64,000 nucleotides of DNA, taken from Streptomyces griseus subsp. griseus (GTDB lineage Bacteria > Actinomycetota > Actinomycetes > Streptomycetales > Streptomycetaceae). Below are positions 37,277-45,701 of the stretch, in pieces (within the stretch, counting starts at the first letter, position 1; the number at the start of each line of letters is the position of its first letter). Under the pieces are notes generated by a model. It had not been told where the DNA came from and did no database searches. It saw only the letters and a program-made list of their open reading frames with translations. A program made the translations under genes and the position numbers. Location: positions 62,001 to 126,000 of the forward strand of contig NZ_JOJE01000010.1 of the NCBI RefSeq assembly GCF_000720255.1, in the 5' to 3' direction.

Positions 37277-37849
37277 TCAGGACCGGCCGGATGCCTGGCG
37301 ATCCACGGGGAGGCGGCTGGTGGGGATGGTGAGCTTGCCCAGTGGGGAGTCGATGGTCAGCTCCGCGCCGTACGGGATCGTGTCACGGCCCCGGTAGCCG
37401 TCGGGGCCTGGGTTCCACATCGTGACGACATGGCCTTTGAGAGGGTCGAGGACCAGGTAGTTCGCGATGCCGCGAGAGGCGTACCAGCGAGGTTTGACTT
37501 CGTAGTCGCGCCGGATGCTCTCCGGAGACACCACCTCGGCGACGAGCTCGATCAGGTCGGCAGGGTAGGCGCTGCGATTCTCCGCCTCCGCCTCCGCCGG
37601 GATGACCGCGATGTCCGGGCAGAACTCGTTGGCCTCGTCGAGGGGAAACGCAACATCGCTCACCAGCGCCCACTCCGAGGGCATCTGCCCCTCGACGATC
37701 GCCCACAACCGCTGGATCGTCCTCCCGTGGAACGGGCTGACCGGGTTCATCACGATGCTGCCCTCGACAATCTCCGTCAGATAGCCGGGGAACATGTCCT
37801 CCAGCTTGCTGAGCTGCGAGTGCAGGCGGTCGATGCCCGAGACGGTCAC
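37277..37849 (-). CDS. Uma2 family (DUF820) putative endonuclease
   Basis: Product of 190 residues with a PD-(D/E)XK-like fold. PDIAVIPAEAEAENRSA carries the Asp, and LIELVAEVVSPESIRRDYEVKPRWYA carries the E-x-x-SP pattern and Lys of this family. YLVLDP follows. Uma2 proteins are numerous in streptomycetes and cyanobacteria; their role is unproven. It interrupts the mqnL-mqnP-ubiX run, 46 bp after mqnP, and so looks like a later insertion in a conserved operon. Confidence 0.88.
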   Translation of the reverse strand: MTVSGIDRLHSQLSKLEDMFPGYLTEIVEGSIVMNPVSPFHGRTIQRLWAIVEGQMPSEWALVSDVAFPLDEANEFCPDIAVIPAEAEAENRSAYPADLIELVAEVVSPESIRRDYEVKPRWYASRGIANYLVLDPLKGHVVTMWNPGPDGYRGRDTIPYGAELTIDSPLGKLTIPTSRLPVDRQASGRS

Positions 37850-37895
37850 GCTGGCCTCCCTGGGGTCCTGCCCTCGATGGTAGGCCGCACCGTAC

Positions 37896-38798
37896 TCACA
37901 CGGTCAGACCCCGAACCAGGAGATCAAGCAGCGCGCACACGAACAGGGCGATGCCGATGAACCCGTTGACGGAGAAGAACGCGCGGTTCAGTCGGGAGAG
38001 GTCATGCGGCCGGACGATGGTGTGCTCGTAGAGGAACGCGCCCGCGACGATCAGCAGACCCAGCCAGAAGAAGGCGCCCGCGCCGGTGGCGAGGGCGTAC
38101 CAGACGAGCAGGGCTGTCGTCACGGCGTGGCAGACGCGCGCTCCCCAGATCGCCGCCGGGATGCCGAAGCGGGCCGGGACCGACATGACGCCGGTCTCGC
38201 GGTCGGTCTCGACGTCCTGGCAGGCGTAGATGAGGTCGAAGCCGCCGATCCAGACGCCGACCGCGAGGCCGAGGATCACCGCGTCCCAGGACCACTCGCC
38301 GGAGATCGCCAGCCAGCCGCCCACCGGGCCCATCGCCTGGGCCAGGCCCAGGATGGCCTGCGGGAAGTTCGTGAACCGCTTGCCGTAGGGGTAGACCACC
38401 ATCGGGATCACCGCGATGGGGGCGAGCGCCAGGCACAAGGGGTTCAGCAGGGCGGCCGCGCCCAGGAAGAACACGAGCGCGACCAGCGCGCCGGTCCAGG
38501 CGTGCTTCACCGTCACCGCACCGGTGACCAGCTCCCGCTGAGCCGTGCGCGGGTTGCGGGCGTCGATCTCGCGGTCGATGATCCGGTTCGCCGCCATCGC
38601 GAAGGTCCGCAGCCCCACCATCGCGACCGTCACCAGCAGCAGCCGGCCCCAGTGGATGTTCCTGTCCCACTGGAACATCGCGGTGAGCGCGGCGATGTAG
38701 GCGAAGGGCAGGGCGAAGACGGAGTGCTCGATCATCACCAGGCGCAGGAACGCCTTGGTGCGTCCCGGTTGCGGGAGAGCGGCTGACGCGCTGCTCAC
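37896..38798 (-). CDS. mqnP: UbiA-type polyprenyltransferase of the futalosine pathway
   Basis: Membrane prenyltransferase that attaches the polyprenyl tail to 1,4-dihydroxy-6-naphthoate. It has 300 residues from GTG 38796-38798, overlapping the mqnL stop. The first Asp-rich motif is MAANRIIDREIDARNPRT (NxxxDxxxD), and the second is IYACQDVETDRETG (DxxxD). About nine hydrophobic helices. The longer open frame upstream lies within mqnL. Confidence 0.93.
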   Translation of the reverse strand: MSSASAALPQPGRTKAFLRLVMIEHSVFALPFAYIAALTAMFQWDRNIHWGRLLLVTVAMVGLRTFAMAANRIIDREIDARNPRTAQRELVTGAVTVKHAWTGALVALVFFLGAAALLNPLCLALAPIAVIPMVVYPYGKRFTNFPQAILGLAQAMGPVGGWLAISGEWSWDAVILGLAVGVWIGGFDLIYACQDVETDRETGVMSVPARFGIPAAIWGARVCHAVTTALLVWYALATGAGAFFWLGLLIVAGAFLYEHTIVRPHDLSRLNRAFFSVNGFIGIALFVCALLDLLVRGLTV

Positions 38799-40252
38799 AG
38801 CCCGTACTCCTTCCACCGGCGGTCGACCTTCGCCGCCGTCTCCGAGTCGGACTCCACCATGTCCGGCCACCCGCCGTCGCGCGTGTAGCCCTCCTCGGGC
38901 CACTTCTTCGTCGCGTCGATACCGGCCTTGCCGCCCCAGAACTGCTGGTAGGAGGCGTGGTCAAGGTGATCGACCGGACCTTCCACCACCGTCAGGTCGC
39001 GGGCGTAGTCGGTGTTGCCGAGGGCGCGCCAGGCCACCTCGTGGAGGTCGTGGACGTCGCAGTCGGAGTCGACGACGACGATCAGCTTGGTCAGGGACAT
39101 CATGTGGGCGCCCCAGATCGCGTGCATCACCTTCTGCGCGTGCTTGGGGTACTTCTTGTCGATCGAGACGATCGCGCAGTTGTGGAAGCCGCCGGCCTCG
39201 GGCAGGTGGTAGTCCACGATGTCCGGCACGATGATCTTGAGCAGGGGGAGGAAGAAGCGTTCGGTCGCCCGGCCCAGGGGCCCGTCCTCCGTCGGGGGCC
39301 GGCCCACGACGATCGACTGGAGCAGCGGTCGCTTCCGCATCGTCACGCAGTCGATGGTCAGCGCGGGGAAGGGCTCCTGCGGGGTGTAGAAGCCGGTGTG
39401 GTCGCCGAAGGGCCCCTCGGGGAGCATCTCGCCCGGCTCCAGCCAGCCCTCCAGGACGACCTCCGCCTGCGCGGGCACCTGGAGCGGGACGGTCTTGCAG
39501 TCGACCATCTCGATCCGCTTCCCCGCGACGAACCCGGCGAACAGGTACTCGTCGATCTCACCGGGGAGCGGGGCGGTGGAGGCGTAGGTGACGGCGGGCG
39601 GACAGCCGAAGGCGATGGCGACGGGGAGGCGCTCGCCCCTGCGCGCCGCGACCTGGTAGTGGTTGCGGCTGTCCTTGTGGATCTGCCAGTGCATGCCGAT
39701 GGTGCGCTTGTCGTGGCGCTGGAGGCGGTACAGGCCGAGGTTGCGGATGCCGCTCTCAGGGTCCTTGGTGTGGGTCAGGCCCAGGTTGAAGAAGGAGCCA
39801 CCGTCCTTGGGCCAGGTGAACAGGGCGGGGAGCCGTTCGAGGTCGACGTCGTCGCCGTGCAGGACGACCTCCTGTACGGGCGCGTCCCCGGACTTCACCT
39901 TCTTCGGCGGTACGTGCGCCATCGCGCCGAGCTTGCCGAACGCCTCGCGCATCCCGACGAAGCCGTGCGGCAGCTCGGGGCGCAGAAGTCCGCCGATCTT
40001 CTCGGAGATCTCGCCGTAGGACTTCAGGCCCAGTGCCTTGAGCAGGCGGCGGTCGGTGCCGAAGACGTTCATCGCGAGGGGCATGTCGGAGCCCTTCACG
40101 TTCTCGAAGAGCAGCGCGGGACCGCCGGACTTCTGCACCCGGTCGACGATCTCCCCGACCTCCAGATACGGATCGACCTCCGCCCTGACGCGCTTGAGGT
40201 CGCCTTCACGCTCCAGTGCCCTGAGCAGGGAACGAAGATCGTCGTAAGCCAT
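38795..40252 (-). CDS. mqnL: UbiD-family menaquinone decarboxylase
   Basis: Prenylated-FMN-dependent decarboxylase removing the ring carboxyl during late menaquinone synthesis. It has 485 residues from ATG 40250-40252. UbiD blocks include GGPALLFENVKGSDMPLAMN, GPFGDHTGFYTP with the catalytic acidic region, and PEAGGFHNCAIVSIDKKYP. The product overlaps mqnP, and the cofactor maker ubiX is two genes on. Confidence 0.94.
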   Translation of the reverse strand: MAYDDLRSLLRALEREGDLKRVRAEVDPYLEVGEIVDRVQKSGGPALLFENVKGSDMPLAMNVFGTDRRLLKALGLKSYGEISEKIGGLLRPELPHGFVGMREAFGKLGAMAHVPPKKVKSGDAPVQEVVLHGDDVDLERLPALFTWPKDGGSFFNLGLTHTKDPESGIRNLGLYRLQRHDKRTIGMHWQIHKDSRNHYQVAARRGERLPVAIAFGCPPAVTYASTAPLPGEIDEYLFAGFVAGKRIEMVDCKTVPLQVPAQAEVVLEGWLEPGEMLPEGPFGDHTGFYTPQEPFPALTIDCVTMRKRPLLQSIVVGRPPTEDGPLGRATERFFLPLLKIIVPDIVDYHLPEAGGFHNCAIVSIDKKYPKHAQKVMHAIWGAHMMSLTKLIVVVDSDCDVHDLHEVAWRALGNTDYARDLTVVEGPVDHLDHASYQQFWGGKAGIDATKKWPEEGYTRDGGWPDMVESDSETAAKVDRRWKEYGL

Positions 40253-40340
40253 GGGACCAAGTATCGGCCACGGGCTACCCTGACCCCGTCACCGGGGCTG
40301 TCCCACGCCCCCGTCACCGTCTCCTGGGGGAACGCCCACC

Positions 40341-40736
40341 ATGCTCCGGTATCTGCCCTTCCTGCTGGTCCTGGCGCTGTGGATCTACGCCTTCATCGAC
40401 TGTCTGAACACTCCCGAGGAGCAGGTGCGAGGGCTGCCGAAGGTGATCTGGGTGATCATCATCCTGCTCTTCGGCGAGGTGTTGGTCGGTCCGATCGCCT
40501 GGCTGGTCGCGGGCAAGGTCCGTACGGCACCGGGGGGCGGCTCCACACCGTCGGAGTGGCACCGCAACCACCGCACTGAGTTCGTCGCGCCGGACGACAA
40601 CCCCGAGTTCCTGAAGTCCTTGAAGGAGGAGAGCAAGAAGGACGAGGCCCTGCTCAAGGACTGGGAGGCCGACCTGCGCCGGCGCGAGGAGGAGCTGCGC
40701 CGCAAGGAGAACGGCGAGGAACCGAAGGACAGTTGA
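40341..40736 (+). CDS. PLDc_N-domain membrane protein
   Basis: Product of 131 residues with two N-terminal membrane helices (LPFLLVLALWIYAFIDCL and VIWVIIILLFGEVLVGPIAW) matching the phospholipase D-nuclease N-terminal domain. A cytoplasmic Lys/Glu/Arg-rich coiled-coil tail ends in LRRREEELRRKENGEEPKDS. No catalytic domain. ATG 40341 has GGGGGA upstream. Function unknown; divergent from mqnL. Confidence 0.85.
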   Translation: MLRYLPFLLVLALWIYAFIDCLNTPEEQVRGLPKVIWVIIILLFGEVLVGPIAWLVAGKVRTAPGGGSTPSEWHRNHRTEFVAPDDNPEFLKSLKEESKKDEALLKDWEADLRRREEELRRKENGEEPKDS

Positions 40737-41680
40737 TGGAGCTGCGGCTGCTGGTCACCTTCGAGAAGGTGGCCACCGTACTGAGCTTCACCCGGGCCGC
40801 GGCCGAGCTGAAGTACGCCCAGTCCAGTGTGACGAGCCAGATCCGCGCTCTGGAGTCCTCCCTCGGCGCGGAGCTGTTCGACCGGCTCGGCAGCCGGATC
40901 CGTCTGACCGAGGCGGGCGAGCGGTTGCTGCCGTACGCCCGGCAGATCATCGAGCTGACCGACGAGGCGCGGGCCGCGGTCACCGACGCGGAGGAGCCCT
41001 CCGGCACGCTCACCGTCGGCACGATGGAGTCGCTGACGTCGTACCGTCTGCCGCCGCTTCTGGAGCTCTTCCACCACCGCTACCCGAAGGTGCGGCTCTC
41101 CCTGCGCACGACCATCGGCGACGGGACCCGGGAGGCGCTGCGGCAGGGAACGTTCGACGTCGGGTTCCTGATGGAGCCGGAGACCGAACACGCGGGCCTG
41201 GAGAGCAGGGTGCTCGCCCCCGAGCCGCTGGTGCTGGTGGCCGCCCCTGGTCATCCGCTCGCCGAAGCCGCACCCGATGCCGCACCCGGAGCCGAAACCG
41301 GCTCCGGCGCGGCCGCGTTGCGGACGGAGGACCTGGCGGCGGTCCAGTTGGTCGGCACGGAGCCGGGGTGCCCGTACCGCGATCTCTTCGAGTCCGAGCT
41401 GACCGAACGCACCGGGACGCCGCCGCCCTTCATGGAGTTCGGCACGATCGAGGCGACCAAACGGGGCGTCGCGGGCGGACTCGGTGTGGCGCTGCTGCCA
41501 CGGATGGCGGTGGTCGGGGAGCTCACGTCCGGCGCGCTGACGGAGCTGGCCTGGGAGCCGCCGTTCCGGCTGTACACGCAGGTGGCGTGGCGTGCGGGCA
41601 AGCGACTGCCGCGCCATCTGCGGCTGTTCATCGACTCCGCGGTACGGCTGGTGCGGGAGCAGACGGCGCCGCTGCCGTGA
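40736..41680 (+). CDS. LysR family transcriptional regulator
   Basis: Product of 314 residues starting at ATG 40736, overlapping the preceding stop. The N-terminal winged helix includes LSFTRAAAELKYAQSSVTSQ. The substrate-binding domain has GTLTVGTMESLTSYRLPPLL, FDVGFLMEPE and LGVALLPRMAV. An Ala/Pro/Glu-rich insertion (residues about 182-198, PLAEAAPDAAPGAETGSGAA) is encoded by a small degenerate DNA repeat. It overlaps the EamA gene tail-to-tail by 53 bp and may control it. Confidence 0.9.
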   Translation: MELRLLVTFEKVATVLSFTRAAAELKYAQSSVTSQIRALESSLGAELFDRLGSRIRLTEAGERLLPYARQIIELTDEARAAVTDAEEPSGTLTVGTMESLTSYRLPPLLELFHHRYPKVRLSLRTTIGDGTREALRQGTFDVGFLMEPETEHAGLESRVLAPEPLVLVAAPGHPLAEAAPDAAPGAETGSGAAALRTEDLAAVQLVGTEPGCPYRDLFESELTERTGTPPPFMEFGTIEATKRGVAGGLGVALLPRMAVVGELTSGALTELAWEPPFRLYTQVAWRAGKRLPRHLRLFIDSAVRLVREQTAPLP

Positions 41681-42551
41681 CCACGCGGGGCGTCCTGGCG
41701 AGGGTGACCCTGAGGCTCGCGGTCACGATCAGGGGGACGCCGAGTGCCTGGACGAGCCCGATGTGGTGGCCGTAGACCAGCCAGTCCATGACCATCGCGA
41801 CGGCCGGGTAGGTGAAGGCGAGGACGGCGATCTTCGCGGTCGGGAGCTGGGCGTAGGCCGCGTACATGAGGACGTACATCAGGCCGGTGTGGATGACGCC
41901 GAGTCCGATCAGCCAGCCCCAGTCGGCACCGGTGCCCCTCATCGCGCCGAAGTCGGCGAACGGGAGCAGCAACGGAATGCCGACGACGACCTGGACGAGG
42001 GCGACGAGGTGCGGTCGCACTCCGGTGACCCGCTTGGTGACGATCGTGGACAGGCCGTAGAGGAGCGCGGCCAGGAGCGCCTGGCCGATGCCGACGAGGT
42101 AGGAGCCGCCGGCCGTGAAGTCAGCGGGTGTGACGCCGGAGACGAGGACCAGGCCCGCGAAGGCGACGGCGATCCAGCCGGCCTTGGCGGCGGTCAGGCG
42201 CTCGCGGAACAGCAGGGCACCGAGCAGCACGACGTAGAACGGCTGGGTGTGGTAGACGACCGTGGCGACGGAGATGGACGTGTTCTCGTACGACTGGAAG
42301 AGCAGGACCCAGTTGAAGACGATGAACACGCCGCCCAGGACCGCGAGTCCGAGGGTGCGCGGGGTGAAGCCGTGGCCGCGGAGCCAGCCGCGGGCGACCA
42401 CGTAGCCGCCGAGTGCGAGGGCGCCGAACAGGACGCGGAAGAAGACGACGTCGAAGGGCGAGGCTCCGGACTCGACGACGAAGACGCCCAGGGTGCCGGA
42501 GAGCACCATGGCGGCGGTGAGCTGGGCTGCGCCCTTGTTCTGCGATGTCAT
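41628..42551 (-). CDS. EamA/DMT family transporter
   Basis: Inner-membrane drug/metabolite transporter of 307 residues with ten helices and two EamA repeats (GGVFIVFNWVLLFQSYENTS in the first, AQLPTAKIAVLAFTYPAVAM in the second). Substrate unknown, possibly an amino acid or toxic metabolite. The 3' end overlaps the LysR 3' end; the two form a convergent pair. Confidence 0.9.
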   Translation of the reverse strand: MTSQNKGAAQLTAAMVLSGTLGVFVVESGASPFDVVFFRVLFGALALGGYVVARGWLRGHGFTPRTLGLAVLGGVFIVFNWVLLFQSYENTSISVATVVYHTQPFYVVLLGALLFRERLTAAKAGWIAVAFAGLVLVSGVTPADFTAGGSYLVGIGQALLAALLYGLSTIVTKRVTGVRPHLVALVQVVVGIPLLLPFADFGAMRGTGADWGWLIGLGVIHTGLMYVLMYAAYAQLPTAKIAVLAFTYPAVAMVMDWLVYGHHIGLVQALGVPLIVTASLRVTLARTPRVVTAAAPSAPAPAVPRSR

Positions 42552-42645
42552 GCCCAGGAAGCTACGAGCGGGCGGTGCGGCGGGTCCACGGGCCAGTGGG
42601 GCGTCCTGCCGATGGGGTCATCGGCCGGGCCGATGCGGGCAGGTC

Positions 42646-42735
42646 GTACGCCGGTGGGCCGTACGCCGGTGGGCCGTACGCCGGTGGGCCGTACGCCGGT
42701 GGGCCGTACGCCGGTGGGCCGTACGCCGGTGGGCC
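42646..42735. repeat. 15-bp minisatellite, six exact copies
   Basis: The unit GTACGCCGGTGGGCC is repeated six times without a mismatch over 90 bp, about 95 bp upstream of the EamA gene start. Because 15 is divisible by 3, all frames stay open and produce artefact ORFs. Perfect identity implies recent slippage expansion, so copy number should vary between strains. Confidence 0.95.
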
Positions 42736-43119
42736 GATGGATGAGCGGGAGATGATACATCGGACACGCTGTGCGACCGGAGAAGGGATGTTCCACCGAG
42801 GAAGTTGCACAACTTTTTTCAGTCTACTGAAGGGTAATAACTCCCTTCGTTCGCAAGGGAGTTGCTCGAACAAGCCCTTCACATGCAAGGTTCCAGCACG
42901 GGACGCGCACACGAATGTCGACTCATCTATTCGAACACTCGCCACACTTCGACCTCTTTCCGCCTCCGGCCGTTCACAGCGGTCCAGTTGACCCACACGA
43001 GTGATACGGGTTCCGGCCCCGACACCCGGTAGTCTCCTCCTAGCTCTTCTCTGTGCCGGTGCCCGTGGGTGCCGATCGGGTTCATCAGGCCCGGCCACCT
43101 ACAGAGAGGAGCAAGGTCC
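42736..43119. other. AT-enriched non-coding region upstream of a small gene
   Basis: No credible gene. Much less G+C-rich than flanking DNA between about 42780 and 42960. It holds two adjacent inverted repeats listed separately, and probably promoters for the small gene at 43120 and for the EamA gene. Confidence 0.5.
42818..42863. promoter_or_regulatory. two adjacent perfect inverted repeats
   Basis: TTCAG-TCTA-CTGAA (42818-42831) and AACTCCCTT-cgttcgc-AAGGGAGTT (42839-42863), only 7 bp apart in a locally AT-rich stretch. Either two operators or RNA hairpins of a leader or small RNA. No U-run follows the second stem, so it is not a classical terminator. Confidence 0.5.
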
Positions 43120-43350
43120 GTGGCTAGCTCTGACCAGCCAAGCGACAGGGACGACGCCGTCCCCCCGGAACCGCGGGACCCGGACCCACCGGTCCCGGAC
43201 ACCGCGGAGCGGGACAGCGCCGCTTCCCCGCGCGGCATCCCAGAGCCGGACTGCGGTAACGCGCCGCGCAGCAGTCGGGTACGCGTGGTCGGAGAGTGCC
43301 TGTACTGGCTCGTCCGGCTGATGCTCGACCTGTACGACAACGGCGGATGA
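43120..43350 (+). CDS. small hypothetical protein
   Basis: Product of 76 residues from GTG 43120, with GAGAGGAG about 10 bp upstream. The first 45 residues are Asp/Pro/Glu-rich and disordered-looking (PPEPRDPDPPVPDTAERDSA). The end, VVGECLYWLVRLMLDLYDNGG, is a hydrophobic helix. A strong hairpin overlaps the stop codon, supporting a real transcript end. Function not recognised. It precedes a dual-HTH regulator gene. Confidence 0.6.
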   Translation: MASSDQPSDRDDAVPPEPRDPDPPVPDTAERDSAASPRGIPEPDCGNAPRSSRVRVVGECLYWLVRLMLDLYDNGG

Positions 43351-43371
43351 GGTTGGGACCTCATCCGCCGT
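43340..43371. terminator. hairpin terminator overlapping a stop codon
   Basis: Perfect 14-bp stem ACGGCGGATGAGGT with its complement and a 4-nt loop. The TGA of the small gene (43348-43350) is inside the left arm. Confidence 0.85.
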
Positions 43372-43710
43372 CAGTTACCGAATAGCCGGTACGTGGGCCC
43401 GTGCTCAGGTTCCCGCCAGGACACGGGCTCACGGTCGGTTCGGCAAGTCGTCATGGAGCGACGCGCTCCGGAGACGGTCCCACTGTAGGGATCCCCCGAG
43501 CATCCACCCCCGCGTGCGCGCCAATCCTCGCGCGTGCGCCGCACATCGGGAACCCATTTCAGTTCTAAGCGGTACCGTGACACAGGGATTGATCTGCCAA
43601 AAGCCGCCAAAACACTCGTCAGAGTGAATCGCTATAAGCGATTGCGGACCTGAACGGTACCGTGCCGCTTGCAGCGGTAGTTGAAGATCTGACCAGAGGA
43701 GGGGGCGTCA
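43372..43710. promoter_or_regulatory. promoter/operator region of the dual-HTH regulator
   Basis: No gene seen. It holds a 17-bp perfect inverted repeat AATCGCT-ATA-AGCGATT at 43627-43643 and two copies of CGGTACCGTG at 43570-43579 and 43655-43664, 85 bp apart, flanking it. TATAAG within the palindrome could be a -10 element. The layout fits autoregulation by the downstream protein; that is inference. Confidence 0.5.
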
Positions 43711-44823
43711 GTGGCTCGTGGCACGGCGAACTTCGACGGTGAGGCCCTGCGCACCGCACGCCTGACCCGCCCCGTCGACGGCCGGCTCCTCAGCGCGGAA
43801 GCCGTGGCCCAGCGCCTGGGCACCTCCAAGAGCCGGATCCTCGCGTACGAGAACAACACCTCCAAGCCGGATCCCAAGCGCATCGCGCAGATCAGCGACC
43901 TGTTCGGCATCCCGGCCCGGGAGCTGCGCACCAAGCGCGCCCTGGCCGACATCCACGGCCTGCGCTGCCAGAGCGGCCTGACCGCGGCCGAGGCGGCCGC
44001 CCTGGTCGGCATCAGCCGCAGCGGCTACGCCAACATCGAACGGCACGCCCTGCTGCCCGTACGGGACGACGGCACCGTCCGGATGAACCTCGCCCGCGTC
44101 TTCGGCGTGACCCCCGCCGTCATCGACCGCGCCCTTCTGCGCCACCCCGCGGCGGTCGCCCGCCAGGTCGAACTGGCCGAGCGGCTGGGGGTCGTCTTCG
44201 AACGGGCCCACCACAAGCACAGCCCGGCCGTCATCGACGTCGACGACCCCCTCCTGCGACAGATCGCCCCGCTGCTGCAACGCCCCGCGAAAGTCGCCTG
44301 CCGCCTTGTGAACGCGGAACTCGATACCTACCGCGAGCTGTTGCGGGACCACGCGCGCATGAAGGTCGACGAGGCCTTCGCCCAGACCGCCTCCGCCGCC
44401 ACCCGCGCCCGCAACCGCCGCACCCATCTGGAGACCCTGATCGAGGGCGCCGCCCCGGCCGCCGCGAAGAACCTCAGCAGGTTCCTGTCGGAGGCGATGA
44501 ACGTCCGGCAGTGGCGCCTGATGGTCGCGCTGGCCAACACCGGGCTCGACGGCCTCGCCTTCTCCAGCACCTCGCGCTACGCCTCCCAGGAGGACCTCAC
44601 CGTCCTCCAGATACGCCAGTACGCCACCGTCCTGCAGCGCGGCGACCAGACGTACGCCATCCCCACCGAGAACGGCCTCATCACGGTCCGCAACAACTAC
44701 GCCCGCTACGGCCGCCTCTATCCGCGGGTGCCGGCGCCCAACCTGAGCCACTACTGGGAGCAGCGCCGGCGTCCGACGATCGTCATGCGACGGGCGGGAC
44801 GGCCGGCGCAGGAGAGCACCTGA
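43711..44823 (+). CDS. regulator with two tandem XRE helix-turn-helix domains
   Basis: Product of 370 residues from GTG 43711. The first HTH is at about residues 25-75 (LSAEAVAQRLGTSKSRILAY, then PDPKRIAQISDLFGIPAREL). A second is at about 88-140 (GLTAAEAAALVGISRSGYAN, then RMNLARVFGVTPAVIDRALL). The remaining 220 residues are a mostly helical domain without recognised family, ending near TYAIPTENGLITVRNNYARY. Two HTHs in one chain suggest binding to paired or extended sites. Targets unknown. Confidence 0.85.
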   Translation: MARGTANFDGEALRTARLTRPVDGRLLSAEAVAQRLGTSKSRILAYENNTSKPDPKRIAQISDLFGIPARELRTKRALADIHGLRCQSGLTAAEAAALVGISRSGYANIERHALLPVRDDGTVRMNLARVFGVTPAVIDRALLRHPAAVARQVELAERLGVVFERAHHKHSPAVIDVDDPLLRQIAPLLQRPAKVACRLVNAELDTYRELLRDHARMKVDEAFAQTASAATRARNRRTHLETLIEGAAPAAAKNLSRFLSEAMNVRQWRLMVALANTGLDGLAFSSTSRYASQEDLTVLQIRQYATVLQRGDQTYAIPTENGLITVRNNYARYGRLYPRVPAPNLSHYWEQRRRPTIVMRRAGRPAQEST

Positions 44824-44827
44824 CCTC

Positions 44828-45130
44828 TCACTCCTCCGGTTTCGCCTCCAGCCAGGTCAGGAGAATGTCGTCGAGGAGGGACTCCAGCGGCCGGCCCGAC
44901 GCCTGGGCGTTGATCTCCAGCTGGCCCGCGGCCCAGCAGGTGAGGCTCGTGATCAGGACGCGGAGTCCGTCGGTGCCGTACTGCTTCTGGACATCGTCGG
45001 CGCATTCCAGGGCCTCCTGGGCGACACGTTCCTCGGGGTAGGTGCCGGCCGCCCTGCGCAGGAGCTCGATGGAGAGACGGGAGATCTCCGGGGCGATGGC
45101 GGCCAGCCGCTGATCCTCTTCTTCGTCCAC
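44828..45130 (-). CDS. small conserved hypothetical protein
   Basis: Product of 100 residues from GTG 45128-45130. Acidic, helical, no membrane segment (IAPEISRLSIELLRRAAGTY, then LRVLITSLTCWAAGQLEINA). A TAGGGT -10 box ends about 7 bp before the GTG, suggesting a leaderless mRNA; the longer start at 45241 has poor composition. It is convergent with the dual-HTH gene, with 4 bp between stops. Function unknown. Confidence 0.72.
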   Translation of the reverse strand: MDEEEDQRLAAIAPEISRLSIELLRRAAGTYPEERVAQEALECADDVQKQYGTDGLRVLITSLTCWAAGQLEINAQASGRPLESLLDDILLTWLEAKPEE

Positions 45131-45251
45131 GCGAATCACCCTAGGAGACGGGGCGGATCCTGTAAGGCGTCTGCTGGAAATCCTCGTCTCCGGAAATCCC
45201 CGTCCCCGGAAATCCTCGTCTCCGGGCGACGCGGGCCGCACAGTGGGAAGT

Positions 45252-45701
45252 ATGGACCAGTCACAGGCACGCGCCTGGCTCGCGATCGCCGTCGAGGAGG
45301 CCCGGGCGGGCCTCGCGGAGGGCGGTATTCCGATCGGCGGCGCGCTCTACGGCGCCGACGGCACCCTGCTCGGCCGCGGCCACAATCGCCGCGTCCAGGA
45401 CGACGACCCGGCCCTGCACGCGGAGACGGCCGCCTTCCGCGCGGCGGGACGACAGCGGTCGTACCGGGGGACGACGATGGTGACGACCCTCTCGCCGTGC
45501 TGGTACTGCAGCGGGCTGGTCCGCCAGTTCGGCATCTCCCGCGTGGTGATCGGCGAGGCGGTCACCTTCCACGGCGGGCACGACTGGCTGGCCGAGCACG
45601 GCGTGGAGATCGTGCTGCTCGACGACTCCGAGTGCGTCGCGATGATGCGCGACTTCATCGAGAAGAACCCGGCTCTGTGGAATGAGGACATCGGTGAGTG
45701 A
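45252..45701 (+). CDS. nucleoside/cytosine deaminase (zinc-dependent)
   Basis: Cytidine-deaminase-fold hydrolase of 149 residues from ATG 45252, with GGAAG upstream. Zinc and catalytic residues: HAETAAF, with the His and proton-shuttle Glu, and SPCWYCSGLV with the two Cys. Resembles yeast-type cytosine deaminases and guanine or nucleoside deaminases. Pyrimidine salvage is most likely, but the base cannot be decided by eye. Its stop overlaps the next gene by 8 bp. Confidence 0.88.
   Translation: MDQSQARAWLAIAVEEARAGLAEGGIPIGGALYGADGTLLGRGHNRRVQDDDPALHAETAAFRAAGRQRSYRGTTMVTTLSPCWYCSGLVRQFGISRVVIGEAVTFHGGHDWLAEHGVEIVLLDDSECVAMMRDFIEKNPALWNEDIGE

Noticed and set aside
42545..42991. ORFs encoding YAGGP or GRTPV peptide repeats
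   Set aside because: They arise only because the 15-bp minisatellite is divisible by three; no ribosome-binding site or sensible flanking sequence.
43371..43610. 79-codon minus-strand ORF
   Set aside because: Arg-rich, no ribosome-binding site, and it covers the promoter region of the dual-HTH gene.
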